64,000 nucleotides of DNA from Streptomyces antnestii (GTDB lineage Bacteria > Actinomycetota > Actinomycetes > Streptomycetales > Streptomycetaceae): the NCBI RefSeq assembly GCF_004005495.1, contig NZ_RZYA01000015.1:62001-126000 (forward strand), written 5' to 3'. Shown in pieces: positions 7,907 to 19,671 of this stretch (positions are counted from its first letter, which is position 1; each line of letters opens with the position of its first letter). The position numbers and the translations under genes were made by a program. The notes under the pieces are model-generated. The model had not been told where the DNA came from. It did no database searches and saw only the letters and a program-made list of their open reading frames with translations.

Positions 7907-8725
7907 GTGAGTGCTGACCAGACTGAGCTCGCCTTTGACTGGAGCTGTCGGATTCTCTCCGACAACGGCTGCGGCTTTCCGGCTCCCGGTCTGCACTCGT
8001 TCCTCTTCCAGCCGATCTTCACCGTCGGCGGGTTCGAGTTCAACAAGGTGATGCTGCTTGCCCTGTTGACGACGCTGATCATCGTGAGTCTCTTCTACGC
8101 CGCCTTCGGCCGCGCCAAGGTGATCCCGGGGAAGCTCCAGATGGTCGGTGAGGCGGGGTACGAGTTCGTGCGCCGCAGCATCGTCTTCGAGACCCTCGGC
8201 AAGAAGGAGGGCGAGAAGTTCGTCCCCGTCATGGTCTCGATGTTCTTCTTCATCTGGATCATGAACGTGTGGTCCGTGATCCCGCTGGCCCAGTTCCCGG
8301 TGTCGTCGGTGATCGCGTACCCGATCGTGCTCGCCCTCCTCGTCTACCTGATCTGGGTCCCGCTGACCTTCAAGCGCCACGGCTTCGTGGGCGGCTGGAA
8401 GAACATCACGGGTTACGACAACTCGCTCGGCCCGATCAAGTGGCTCGTCTCGTTCATCGAGTTCTTCTCGAACCTGTTCGTCCGCCCGTTCACGCACGCG
8501 GTGCGACTGTTCGCGAACATGTTCGCCGGTCACCTGATGCTGGTGATGTTCACGGTCGCCTCCTGGTACCTGCTGAACAGCTACATGATCCCGGCCGCGG
8601 GCGTCTCGTTCGTCATGACCGTCGTCATGATCCTCTTCGAGCTTTTCGTGCAGGCCGTCCAGGCGTACGTCTTCGTACTCCTCGCCTGCACCTACATCCA
8701 GGGCGCGCTCGCCGAGCACCACTGA
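7907..8725 (+). CDS. atpB: ATP synthase Fo subunit a
   Basis: Membrane subunit that forms the proton half-channels against the c-ring; 272 residues. The essential arginine is in the helix RPFTHAVRLFANMFAGHLML. I chose the GTG at 7907 because GAAGGAG is six bases upstream; the adjacent GTG at 7904 is too close. The gap 7682-7906 contains no gene; TATCGT at 7719 is a weak promoter candidate. Confidence 0.96.
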   Translation: MSADQTELAFDWSCRILSDNGCGFPAPGLHSFLFQPIFTVGGFEFNKVMLLALLTTLIIVSLFYAAFGRAKVIPGKLQMVGEAGYEFVRRSIVFETLGKKEGEKFVPVMVSMFFFIWIMNVWSVIPLAQFPVSSVIAYPIVLALLVYLIWVPLTFKRHGFVGGWKNITGYDNSLGPIKWLVSFIEFFSNLFVRPFTHAVRLFANMFAGHLMLVMFTVASWYLLNSYMIPAAGVSFVMTVVMILFELFVQAVQAYVFVLLACTYIQGALAEHH

Positions 8726-8802
8726 GTCCCGCCCTACCTGTCAAACCCCACTCGTCCGGTGGCCAACCCCCACCGGTTCGTTAAAGAGAAGGAAGTAACG
8801 GC

Positions 8803-9042
8803 ATGTCCGCGACCCTCGAACTCGCCGCTGGCGTCTCCGGCTCCCTCGGTTCCATCGGCTACGGTCTCGCTGCCATCGGCCCCGGCATCGGCGTCGGCAT
8901 CGTGTTCGGTAACGGCACCCAGGCTCTGGCCCGCCAGCCCGAGGCCGCCGGTCTGATCCGCGCCAACCAGATCCTCGGCTTCGCCTTCTGTGAGGCGCTC
9001 GCCCTCATCGGCATCGTTATGCCGTTCGTGTTCGGTAAGTAA
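8803..9042 (+). CDS. atpE: ATP synthase Fo subunit c
   Basis: 79-residue hairpin of two membrane helices that forms the rotor ring. The GIGVGIVFG glycine-rich helix, the RQPE polar loop at 44-47 and the proton-carrying glutamate E64 (FAFCEAL) are all present. GAAGGAAG precedes the ATG. The short leader 8726-8802 has no obvious terminator. Confidence 0.98.
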   Translation: MSATLELAAGVSGSLGSIGYGLAAIGPGIGVGIVFGNGTQALARQPEAAGLIRANQILGFAFCEALALIGIVMPFVFGK

Positions 9043-9079
9043 TCACTTCTTACTGACACTTTCGACGAAAGGCACTGAT

Positions 9080-9628
9080 GTGATCGCCAACCTGGTTGCA
9101 CTCGCGGCCGAGGAGCAGCAGAACCCGCTCGTCCCCGCGGGTCCTGAGCTGCTCATTGGCGCGCTTGCCTTCGCCATCGTCTTCTTCTTCTTCGCCAAGA
9201 AGCTCCTCCCGCGTATCAACAAGACGCTGGACGAGCGCCGCGAGCTGATCGAAGGCGGTATCGAGAAGGCCGAGGCCGCCCAGACCGAGGCCCAGAGCGT
9301 GCTCGAGCAGTACAAGGCTCAGCTGGCCGAGGCCCGCCACGAGGCCGCGCGTCTGCGCCAGGAGGCGCAGGAGCAGGGCGCCACGCTCATCGCCGAGATG
9401 CGCGCGGAAGGCCAGCGGCAGCGTGAGGAAATCATCGCCGCCGGCCACTCGCAGATCGAGGCCGACCGCAAGGCCGCCGCTCAGGCGCTGCGCCAGGACG
9501 TCGGCCAGCTGGCCACGACCCTGGCCGGCAAGCTGGTCGGCGAGTCCCTCGAGGACCACGCCCGGCAGTCGCGCACGATCGACCGTTTCCTGGATGACCT
9601 CGAGGAGAAGGCAGAGGCCGCTCGATGA
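9080..9628 (+). CDS. atpF: ATP synthase Fo subunit b
   Basis: 182-residue peripheral stalk protein: one N-terminal membrane segment (about 25-44) followed by a long Ala/Glu/Arg coiled coil. The GTG at 9080 is preferred over the overlapping out-of-frame ATG at 9078; GAAAGG lies upstream. Its stop overlaps atpH by four bases (ATGA). Confidence 0.96.
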   Translation: MIANLVALAAEEQQNPLVPAGPELLIGALAFAIVFFFFAKKLLPRINKTLDERRELIEGGIEKAEAAQTEAQSVLEQYKAQLAEARHEAARLRQEAQEQGATLIAEMRAEGQRQREEIIAAGHSQIEADRKAAAQALRQDVGQLATTLAGKLVGESLEDHARQSRTIDRFLDDLEEKAEAAR

Positions 9629-10446
9629 CTGCCCACGGAGCGAGCCGCGAGGCACTCGCCTCCGCACGTGAGCGTCTCGACGCGCTGACCGACAACACCT
9701 CGGTCGACGCCCGACAGCTCGCCACGGAGCTGGCCGCGGTCACCGCGCTGCTCCACCGCGAGGTGTCGCTGCGTCGGGTCCTGACCGACCCGGCGCAGTC
9801 CGGCGAGGCCAAGGCCGAGCTCGCGGGGCGCCTGCTCAGCGGCCAGGTCAGCGGCGAGACCGCCGACCTGGTGGCCGGTCTGGTCCGCTCCCGCTGGTCC
9901 GCCCCGCGCGACCTGGTCGACTCCCTCGAGGAGCTGGCCAACATCGCCGAGCTGACCGCGGCGCAGAAGGCCGGCGAGCTGGACGACGTCGAGGACGAGC
10001 TGTTCCGGTTCGGCCGGATCGTCTCTTCGAACACCGAGCTGCGCGCCGCGCTCACGGACCGTGTCGCCACGGCTACGGCCAAGGGTGAGCTGCTGCGCAG
10101 CCTGCTCGGCGGTCGCGCCAAGGCCACCACCGAGCGTCTCGTCGAGCGCCTTGTGACCCAGCCGCGTGGACGTAGCCTTGAACAGGGACTCGAGTCCCTG
10201 TCGAAGCTCGCCGCGGAGCGCCGGGACCGCATGGTCGCGGTCGTCACCTCGGCGGTTCCGCTGAGCGACACGCAGAAGCAGCGCCTGGGTGCCGCCCTGG
10301 CGAAGCTCTACGGGCGCCAGATGCACCTGAACCTCGACGTGGACCCCACGGTCCTCGGCGGGATCAACGTGCAGGTGGGCGAAGAGCTCATCAACGGAAG
10401 CATCGCGGACCGCATTGAGGACGCCAGCCGCCGCATGGCCGGCTGA
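9625..10446 (+). CDS. atpH: ATP synthase F1 subunit delta
   Basis: 273 residues, longer than the about 180 of E. coli delta, as usual for actinobacteria. It connects the peripheral stalk to the F1 head. The C-terminal family signature GGINVQVGEELINGSIADRI is present. It is translationally coupled to atpF. Confidence 0.95.
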   Translation: MTAHGASREALASARERLDALTDNTSVDARQLATELAAVTALLHREVSLRRVLTDPAQSGEAKAELAGRLLSGQVSGETADLVAGLVRSRWSAPRDLVDSLEELANIAELTAAQKAGELDDVEDELFRFGRIVSSNTELRAALTDRVATATAKGELLRSLLGGRAKATTERLVERLVTQPRGRSLEQGLESLSKLAAERRDRMVAVVTSAVPLSDTQKQRLGAALAKLYGRQMHLNLDVDPTVLGGINVQVGEELINGSIADRIEDASRRMAG

Positions 10447-10472
10447 CGGACTCGCACAACGTAGTAGTACCT

Positions 10473-10546
10473 ACGGCCCTAGTTGGGCCGTGCAGAGGAT
10501 TCCTGGGGGCTTACCCCAGACCCCCCAAGAAAACTTCGGGCCCAAC
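10473..10546 (+). promoter_or_regulatory. Structured atpH-atpA spacer with alternative pairings
   Basis: ACGGCCC (10473-10479) pairs with GGGCCGT (10485-10491). The same GTTGGGCC segment can instead pair with GGGCCCAAC (10538-10546), enclosing a G-rich palindrome. The two folds exclude each other. Function is inferred only from the pairing. Confidence 0.45.
10502..10526 (+). repeat. GC-rich palindromic dispersed element
   Basis: CCTGGGGGCTTACCCCAGA followed by C6. Same family type as the element in the prmC start (1604-1628) and as common Streptomyces GGGGGCTCCGCCCCCAGA elements. Confidence 0.6.
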
Positions 10547-10566
10547 AAGGAGAGCAGGGAACCCAG

Positions 10567-12159
<1,593 letters not shown>

Positions 12160-12179
12160 CGACGGAAGGGACCTGACTC

Positions 12180-13097
12180 ATGGGAGCCCAGCTCCGGGTC
12201 TACAAGCGTCGCATCAAATCCGTCACCGCGACCAAGAAGATCACCAAGGCGATGGAGATGATCGCCGCCTCGCGTGTCGTCAAGGCACAGCGCAAGGTGG
12301 CGGCCTCCACGCCGTACGCGACCGAGCTCACCCGCGCGGTCACGGCTGTCGGCACCGGTTCGAACACGAACCACCCGCTGACGACGGAGCCGGAGACGGC
12401 GACGCGCTCCGCGGTGCTGCTCCTCACGAGCGACCGCGGTCTGGCCGGCGCCTTCAACTCGAACGCCATCAAGGCCGCGGAGCGACTGACCGCGCGTCTC
12501 GAGGCCGAGGGCAAGGAGGTCGACATCTACATCGTCGGCCGCCGTGGTGTCGCCCACTACAACTTCCGTGAGCGCAAGATCGCGGAGCAGTGGACGGGCT
12601 TCACCGACGAGCCCTCGTACGCGGACGCCAAGAAGGTCGCGGGCCCGCTGATCGAGGCGATCGAGAAGGACTCGGCGGAGGGCGGCGTGGATGAACTCCA
12701 CATCGTCTACACGGAGTTCATCTCGATGATGACGCAGTCGGCCATCGACGGCCGTCTGCTTCCGCTCAGCCTCGAAGAGGTGGCGGAGGAGTCGAAGTCC
12801 AAGGGCGAGATCCTTCCGCTGTACGACTTCGAACCGTCGGCGGAGGACGTCCTCGACGCCCTGCTGCCGCGCTACGTCGAGAGCCGTATCTACAACGCGC
12901 TGCTCCAGTCGGCTGCTTCCAAGCACGCCGCCACGCGCCGCGCGATGAAGTCGGCGACCGACAACGCGGGAGACCTGATCAACTCGCTCTCCCGACTTGC
13001 CAACGCGGCCCGCCAGGCCGAAATCACCCAGGAAATCAGCGAGATCGTCGGCGGCACTGCAGCCCTGGCCGACGCGACCGCGGGGAGTGACAAGTAA
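12180..13097 (+). CDS. atpG: ATP synthase F1 subunit gamma
   Basis: 305-residue central rotor shaft. It has the conserved N-terminal helix (RRIKSVTATKKITKAMEMIAA, residues 10-30) and the C-terminal helix with ATRRAMKSATDNA. GGAAGGGA is ten bases upstream. It overlaps atpD by one base (TAATG). Confidence 0.98.
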   Translation: MGAQLRVYKRRIKSVTATKKITKAMEMIAASRVVKAQRKVAASTPYATELTRAVTAVGTGSNTNHPLTTEPETATRSAVLLLTSDRGLAGAFNSNAIKAAERLTARLEAEGKEVDIYIVGRRGVAHYNFRERKIAEQWTGFTDEPSYADAKKVAGPLIEAIEKDSAEGGVDELHIVYTEFISMMTQSAIDGRLLPLSLEEVAEESKSKGEILPLYDFEPSAEDVLDALLPRYVESRIYNALLQSAASKHAATRRAMKSATDNAGDLINSLSRLANAARQAEITQEISEIVGGTAALADATAGSDK

Positions 13098-14539
13098 TGA
13101 CGACCACTGTTGAGACGGCCGTTGCCACGGGCCGCGTCGCCCGGGTCATCGGCCCGGTCGTCGACGTGGAGTTCCCCGTCGACGCGATGCCGGAGATCTA
13201 CAACGCCCTGCACGTCCAGGTCGACGACCCGGCCACCGAGGGCGCGAAGAAGACGCTGACCCTCGAGGTCGCCCAGCACCTGGGTGACGGCATGGTCCGT
13301 ACGGTCTCGATGCAGCCCACCGACGGCCTGGTCCGCCAGGCCCCGGTGACCGACACCGGCGCCGGCATCTCGGTGCCCGTCGGTGACCTGACCAAGGGCC
13401 GGGTGTTCAACACCCTCGGCGACGTCCTGAACGACGACGCCTCCTCGGTCGCCGACGCCCCGCGCTGGACGATCCACCGCAAGGCCCCGGCCTTCGACCA
13501 GCTCGAGTCCAAGACCGAGATGTTCGAGACCGGCCTGAAGGTCGTCGACCTTCTCACCCCGTACGTCAAGGGTGGAAAGATCGGTCTGTTCGGTGGTGCC
13601 GGTGTCGGCAAGACCGTTCTGATCCAGGAAATGATCGTCCGTGTGGCCAAGCTGCACGACGGTGTCTCCGTCTTCGCCGGTGTCGGCGAGCGCACCCGTG
13701 AGGGCAACGACCTCATGGTCGAGATGGAGGAAGCCGGCGTTCTGGACAAGACCGCGCTGGTCTTCGGCCAGATGGACGAGCCGCCGGGCACGCGTCTTCG
13801 CGTCGCCCTGGCCGGTCTGACCATGGCGGAGTACTTCCGCGATGTGCAGAAGCAGGACGTGCTGTTCTTCATCGACAACATCTTCCGCTTCACGCAGGCC
13901 GGTTCCGAGGTCTCCACGCTGCTCGGCCGCATGCCTTCCGCGGTGGGTTACCAGCCGACCCTCGCCGACGAGATGGGTCTCCTCCAGGAGCGCATCACGT
14001 CGACCCGTGGTCACTCGATCACCTCGATGCAGGCGATCTACGTCCCCGCGGACGACCTGACCGACCCGGCCCCGGCCACCACGTTCGCCCACCTCGACGC
14101 GACGACGGTTCTCTCCCGTCCGATCTCCGAGAAGGGCATCTACCCGGCCGTGGACCCGCTGGACTCCACGTCCCGCATCCTGGACCCCCGCTACATCGCG
14201 CAGGACCACTACGACGCCGCCATGCGCGTCAAGACGATCCTGCAGAAGTACAAGGACCTCCAGGACATCATCGCGATCCTCGGTATCGACGAGCTGGGCG
14301 AGGAGGACAAGCTCGTGGTCCACCGTGCCCGTCGCGTCGAGCGCTTCCTGTCGCAGAACACCCACGCCGCCAAGCAGTTCACCGGCGTCGACGGTTCGGA
14401 CGTGTCGCTCGAGGAGTCGATCACCGCGTTCAACGCGATCTGCGACGGTGAGTACGACCACTTCCCCGAGCAGGCGTTCTTCATGTGCGGTGGCATCGAG
14501 GACCTGAAGGCCAACGCCAAGGAGCTCGGCGTCTCCTGA
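13097..14539 (+). CDS. atpD: ATP synthase F1 subunit beta
   Basis: 480-residue catalytic subunit. The P-loop GGAGVGKT is at 166-173, the catalytic glutamate is in GVGERTREGNDL, and the DELSEED-like lever is ELGEEDK near residue 400. Confidence 0.99.
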   Translation: MTTTVETAVATGRVARVIGPVVDVEFPVDAMPEIYNALHVQVDDPATEGAKKTLTLEVAQHLGDGMVRTVSMQPTDGLVRQAPVTDTGAGISVPVGDLTKGRVFNTLGDVLNDDASSVADAPRWTIHRKAPAFDQLESKTEMFETGLKVVDLLTPYVKGGKIGLFGGAGVGKTVLIQEMIVRVAKLHDGVSVFAGVGERTREGNDLMVEMEEAGVLDKTALVFGQMDEPPGTRLRVALAGLTMAEYFRDVQKQDVLFFIDNIFRFTQAGSEVSTLLGRMPSAVGYQPTLADEMGLLQERITSTRGHSITSMQAIYVPADDLTDPAPATTFAHLDATTVLSRPISEKGIYPAVDPLDSTSRILDPRYIAQDHYDAAMRVKTILQKYKDLQDIIAILGIDELGEEDKLVVHRARRVERFLSQNTHAAKQFTGVDGSDVSLEESITAFNAICDGEYDHFPEQAFFMCGGIEDLKANAKELGVS

Positions 14540-14569
14540 TTCTGGCTCCCCCGGGAGCACAGACTCGTG

Positions 14570-14626
14570 GGAGAGGGGCGGGGATACCCGCAGGGTGATA
14601 CCCCAGGGTGTGTCCCGTCCCTCTCC
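14570..14626 (+). other. Hairpin in the atpD-atpC spacer
   Basis: GGAGAGGGGCGGGGA pairs with TCCCGTCCCTCTCC across a 28-base loop. There is no T-run after it. It lies in the 154-bp gap between beta and epsilon genes and could reduce read-through or protect mRNA ends; this is inference. Confidence 0.55.
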
Positions 14627-14693
14627 GTACGCCGACTAGACTTTGACCCAACACCCGGCAGCAACCGCCGGGTGGTGACCCGAGGAGCCCACC

Positions 14694-15068
14694 TTGGCTG
14701 CTGAGCTGCACGTCGAGCTCGTCGCCGCGGACCGCAGTGTCTGGTCCGGCGAGGCCACCCTGGTCGTCGCGCGCACCACGTCCGGCGACATCGGCGTCAT
14801 GCCCGGTCACCAGCCGCTTCTCGGTGTGCTGGAGTCGGGCCCGGTGATGATCCGCACGAGCGACGGCGGGACGGTTGTCGCCGCTGTGCACGGCGGTTTC
14901 GTCTCGTTCGCCGACAACAAGCTGTCCCTGCTCGCCGAGATCGCCGAGCTGTCGGACGAGATCGACGTCAAGCGTGCGGAGCGGGCGCTCGAGCGCGCGA
15001 AGTCGGATGCCGACGCATCCGCCGAGCGTCGCGCGGACGTCCGACTGCGTGCGGTGGCGACGCGCTGA
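14694..15068 (+). CDS. atpC: ATP synthase F1 subunit epsilon
   Basis: 124-residue rotor and inhibitory subunit with the N-terminal beta sandwich (GDIGVMPGHQPLL motif) and a C-terminal Ala/Arg helical pair. It starts with TTG after GAGGAG. It is the last gene of the operon. Confidence 0.96.
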   Translation: MAAELHVELVAADRSVWSGEATLVVARTTSGDIGVMPGHQPLLGVLESGPVMIRTSDGGTVVAAVHGGFVSFADNKLSLLAEIAELSDEIDVKRAERALERAKSDADASAERRADVRLRAVATR

Positions 15069-15095
15069 CCCCTGGGGGAGCGCGGAGTGACATGA

Positions 15096-15146
15096 CTCAG
15101 CCGCGGCCAGGACCGGAGACACTTTCCGGACCGGGTCGCGGCTGAG
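15096..15146 (+). terminator. Terminator of the atp operon
   Basis: CTCAGCCGCG (15096-15105) pairs exactly with CGCGGCTGAG (15137-15146), with an inner CCGGA/TCCGG stem. There is no long T-run, as is common in this genus. Confidence 0.7.
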
Positions 15147-15228
15147 GCGATCCTTGGTCAATTTTGCAGTTCCGTTATCGGATCCGCTGTCGGGCCCGTT
15201 ATCAGATGAGGCGAGGAGGTCGGTACGA

Positions 15229-15678
15229 ATGGTCCTCGTTCTCGTGCTGTGCGTGGTCGCGGTCGTCGTACTCGTATTGCTGGGGTTGTTCGTCTTCGGC
15301 CTGCGGCGCCGGCTGATCCAGCGGTCCGGGGGCACCTTCGACTGCTCCCTGCGGTGGGACGTGCCCGAGGAGGGCGACGCGTCCGGCAAGGGCTGGGGCT
15401 ACGGCGTGGCCCGCTACAACGGCGACCGCATCGAGTGGTTCCGCGTCTTCTCCTACGCGATCAGGCCGCGCCGCACCCTGGAGCGCTCGGCGATCGAGGT
15501 GACGGGACGGCGCGCGCCCGAGGGCGAGGAAGAGCTGGCGCTGCTCTCCGACGCGATCGTCCTCGCGTGCTCGCACCGCGGCTCGCGTCTGGAGCTGGCG
15601 ATGAGCGAGGACGCGCTGACGGGTTTCCTCGCGTGGCTGGAGGCGGCGCCGCCGGGCCAGCGGGTGAACGTGGCCTGA
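15229..15678 (+). CDS. DUF2550 membrane-anchored protein
   Basis: 149 residues. One N-terminal hydrophobic segment (about 2-24) is followed by a cytoplasmic domain that begins RRRLIQRSGGTFDCSLR, the usual DUF2550 opening. It is found next to the ATP synthase operon across Actinobacteria (Rv1312 in M. tuberculosis from memory). The function is unknown. GAGGAGGT precedes the ATG by eight bases. Confidence 0.85.
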   Translation: MVLVLVLCVVAVVVLVLLGLFVFGLRRRLIQRSGGTFDCSLRWDVPEEGDASGKGWGYGVARYNGDRIEWFRVFSYAIRPRRTLERSAIEVTGRRAPEGEEELALLSDAIVLACSHRGSRLELAMSEDALTGFLAWLEAAPPGQRVNVA

Positions 15679-15698
15679 GCGGTTTTCTTCGTACGAAG

Positions 15699-15739
15699 AA
15701 GCCGGGCGAACGGGGGGCGGCCCCGTTCACCCGGCTTCC
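15699..15739. terminator. Bidirectional terminator between DUF2550 gene and chitinase
   Basis: AAGCCGGGCGAACGGGG pairs with CCCCGTTCACCCGGCTT, with one wobble. It serves two convergent genes. Confidence 0.8.
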
Positions 15740-15750
15740 GTCGTGTGTGG

Positions 15751-17607
<1,857 letters not shown>

Positions 17608-17718
17608 GGGGTGCTCCTCGGGTGTTCCGGGGGTCATGACGGGGGGTGGAACCCTGCGCCGCCCGTGAGCATTGCCGTGCTTGGTCATGTGCATGGCGCT
17701 GCGCACCGCAGTGCCGTG

Positions 17719-17758
17719 AGGATAGAAAGGTCTGGACCAACGGTCAAGGTCTAAACCA
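17719..17758 (-). promoter_or_regulatory. Chitinase promoter with two 12-bp direct repeats
   Basis: On the minus strand TTGACC (17742-17747) and TATCCT (17719-17724) are spaced by 17 bases. TGGTTTAGACCT (17747-17758) and TGGTCCAGACCT (17728-17739) flank the -35. These are the known Streptomyces chitinase promoter repeats, related to the DasR box TGGTCTAGACCA. Confidence 0.88.
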
Positions 17759-17767
17759 ATCACGAAA

Positions 17768-17806
17768 GCCGCCCCGGCACAGAACCAACTCCCGTGCCAG
17801 GGCGGC
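17768..17806 (-). terminator. Terminator of the adenosyltransferase gene
   Basis: GCCGCCCCGGCAC pairs with GTGCCAGGGCGGC (one wobble). On the minus strand it is followed by GGCTTTCG. Confidence 0.7.
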
Positions 17807-17827
17807 CTCTTGCGCGGAAGACCCCGG

Positions 17828-18400
17828 TCAGCGCTCCCCGCCCGGCACCCAGAGCACGTCCCCGACCGCCTTGTTCGCCGTACGCGCCAGGATGAAGAGG
17901 AGGTCGGAGAGGCGGTTCAGATATGTGGCCGTCAGCGGGTTCATCGTCTCGCCGTGCGCCTCGAGAGCCGCCCACGTGGAGCGCTCGGCCCGGCGGACCA
18001 CGGTGCACGCCTGATGCAGCAGCGCCGCACCCGGCGTGCCCCCGGGCAGGATGAAGGACCGCAGCTTCTCCAGCTCCTCGTTGAAGCGGTCGCAGTCCGC
18101 CTCCAGCTTGTCCACGTAGAACTGCTCGACCCGCAGCGGCGGATATTTCGGCTCCTCGACCACCGGGGTGCACAGGTCGGCGCCCACGTCGAACAGGTCG
18201 TTCTGGACCCGCACGAGGACCTTCACGACCTCCTCGTCGAGCCCGCCGAGCGCGATCGCCGTACCGATGACGGCATTGGCCTCGTTGGCGTCGGCATAGG
18301 CGGAGATCCGCAGATCGGTCTTGGCGGTCCGGCTCATGTCCCCGAGGGCGGTGGTGCCCTGGTCGCCGGTCCTGGTGTAGATACGCGTCAGATTGACCAT
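17828..18400 (-). CDS. Cob(I)alamin adenosyltransferase, PduO type
   Basis: Transfers the adenosyl group of ATP to cob(I)alamin to make coenzyme B12; 190 residues. The ATP-binding N-terminus TRTGDQGTT is at 9-17, and the helical-bundle motifs RVQNDLFDVGADL and RRAERS are present. It would supply AdoCbl to the mutase encoded at 42506. It lies beside DUF2550 and atp genes also in mycobacteria. No ribosome binding site is seen before the ATG; TACGCT about eight bases upstream suggests a leaderless transcript. Confidence 0.93.
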   Translation of the reverse strand: MVNLTRIYTRTGDQGTTALGDMSRTAKTDLRISAYADANEANAVIGTAIALGGLDEEVVKVLVRVQNDLFDVGADLCTPVVEEPKYPPLRVEQFYVDKLEADCDRFNEELEKLRSFILPGGTPGAALLHQACTVVRRAERSTWAALEAHGETMNPLTATYLNRLSDLLFILARTANKAVGDVLWVPGGER

Positions 18401-18518
18401 GGGGTCAGCGTAGTTACGCCGGCGCCCCGCGCGACGGCACGGGAGGGCCGGATGGGCCCCGCCAGGCGCCCAACTACGCCGTACGGGACGTCTGGTGGCC
18501 CGTCCCGGTGTGATGTCC

Positions 18519-18560
18519 GTCATGTGAGACGTGACGCGCATCTCTTAGCGGTCACATGAC
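18519..18560 (+). promoter_or_regulatory. Paired inverted repeat upstream of the hydroxybutyryl-CoA dehydrogenase gene
   Basis: GTCATGTGA (18519-18527) and TCACATGAC (18552-18560) are perfect inverted copies whose centres are 33 bp apart, about three helical turns. TAATGT at 18575 could be the -10. Confidence 0.45.
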
Positions 18561-18653
18561 CGCCCGCGGGCGCTAATGTCCGCCGAAGAGATATGTGAAC
18601 GGGTGTCAAGCGTTACGCGGTCAGCGGATGAAGTGGACAAGGGGAGTCGCACA

Positions 18654-19502
18654 GTGGCAGGGAAGCTCGCCGTCATCGGAGCCGGTCTCATGGGTTCCGG
18701 AATCGCCCAGGTCTCGGCGCAGGCCGGCTGGGACGTCGTCCTGCGCGACGTCACCGACGCCGCACTGGCCCGTGGCACCGACGGCATCAAGGCCTCGTAC
18801 GACAAGTTCGTCGGCAAGGGGAAGCTCGCCGCCGAGGACGCAGAGGCCGCGCTCGGGCGCATCACCACGACCACCGACCTGGACGCGGTCGCCGACGCCG
18901 ACATCGTCGTCGAGGCCGTCTTCGAGAAGCTCGAGGTCAAGCACGAGATCTTCCGCGCGCTCGACAAGATCGTGCGTGAGGACGCGGTGCTCGCCTCCAA
19001 CACCTCCGCCATCCCGATCACCAAGATCGCGGCGGTCACGGAGCGCCCCGAGCGCGTCGTCGGCGCGCACTTCTTCTCGCCGGTCCCGATGATGCAGCTG
19101 TGCGAGCTGGTCCGCGGCTACAAGACGAGCGACGAAACCCTCGCCACCGCACGGGAGTTCGCCGAGTCGGTCGGCAAGACGTGCATCGTCGTGAACAGGG
19201 ACGTGGCGGGGTTCGTCACCACCCGCCTGATCTCCGCCCTCGTCGTCGAGGCCGCGAAGCTGTACGAGTCGGGCGTCGCCACCGCCGAGGACATCGACAT
19301 CGCCTGCAAGCTCGGCTTCGGCCACGCCATGGGGCCGCTCGCCACCGCCGACCTCACCGGCGTCGACATCCTGCTGCACGCCACGAGCAACATCTACACC
19401 GAGTCCCAGGACGAGAAGTTCGCTCCGCCGGAGCTGATGCGCCGGATGGTTGACGCGGGTGACATCGGGCGCAAGAGCGGGCAGGGGTTCTACAAGCACT
19501 GA
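18654..19502 (+). CDS. 3-hydroxybutyryl-CoA dehydrogenase
   Basis: NAD(P)-dependent oxidoreductase that interconverts acetoacetyl-CoA and 3-hydroxybutyryl-CoA, feeding butyryl-CoA or ethylmalonyl-CoA metabolism. It is 282 residues. The Rossmann motif GAGLMG is at 9-14, the catalytic histidine is in GAHFFSPVPMMQLCE, and the C-terminal domain contains GFGHAMGPLATADLTGVD. The GTG at 18654 has AGGGGAG seven bases upstream and gives the conserved start; longer frames lack similarity. It could work with the thiolase at 36058. Confidence 0.94.
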   Translation: MAGKLAVIGAGLMGSGIAQVSAQAGWDVVLRDVTDAALARGTDGIKASYDKFVGKGKLAAEDAEAALGRITTTTDLDAVADADIVVEAVFEKLEVKHEIFRALDKIVREDAVLASNTSAIPITKIAAVTERPERVVGAHFFSPVPMMQLCELVRGYKTSDETLATAREFAESVGKTCIVVNRDVAGFVTTRLISALVVEAAKLYESGVATAEDIDIACKLGFGHAMGPLATADLTGVDILLHATSNIYTESQDEKFAPPELMRRMVDAGDIGRKSGQGFYKH

Positions 19503-19508
19503 CACCTC

Positions 19509-19538
19509 GTCACCCCGTGGGTCACCCCACGGGGTGAA
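19509..19538 (+). terminator. Hairpin terminator after the dehydrogenase gene
   Basis: TCACCCCGTGG pairs with CCACGGGGTGA. There is no T-run. Confidence 0.6.
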
Positions 19539-19671
19539 TTCGGTATCGGTTCGCTTACAGACGGCAACTTCTGCGCCCCCGCGCCAGTCAGTTGCAGTGA
19601 CATACCAAGAATCGCCGTACGACACAGAGACCACTGGAATCACGGCACACAAGCACTCTCGGGGAGCGCAT

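Noticed and set aside
12890..14560. Minus-strand open frame opposite atpD
   Set aside because: Antisense shadow of a highly conserved gene.
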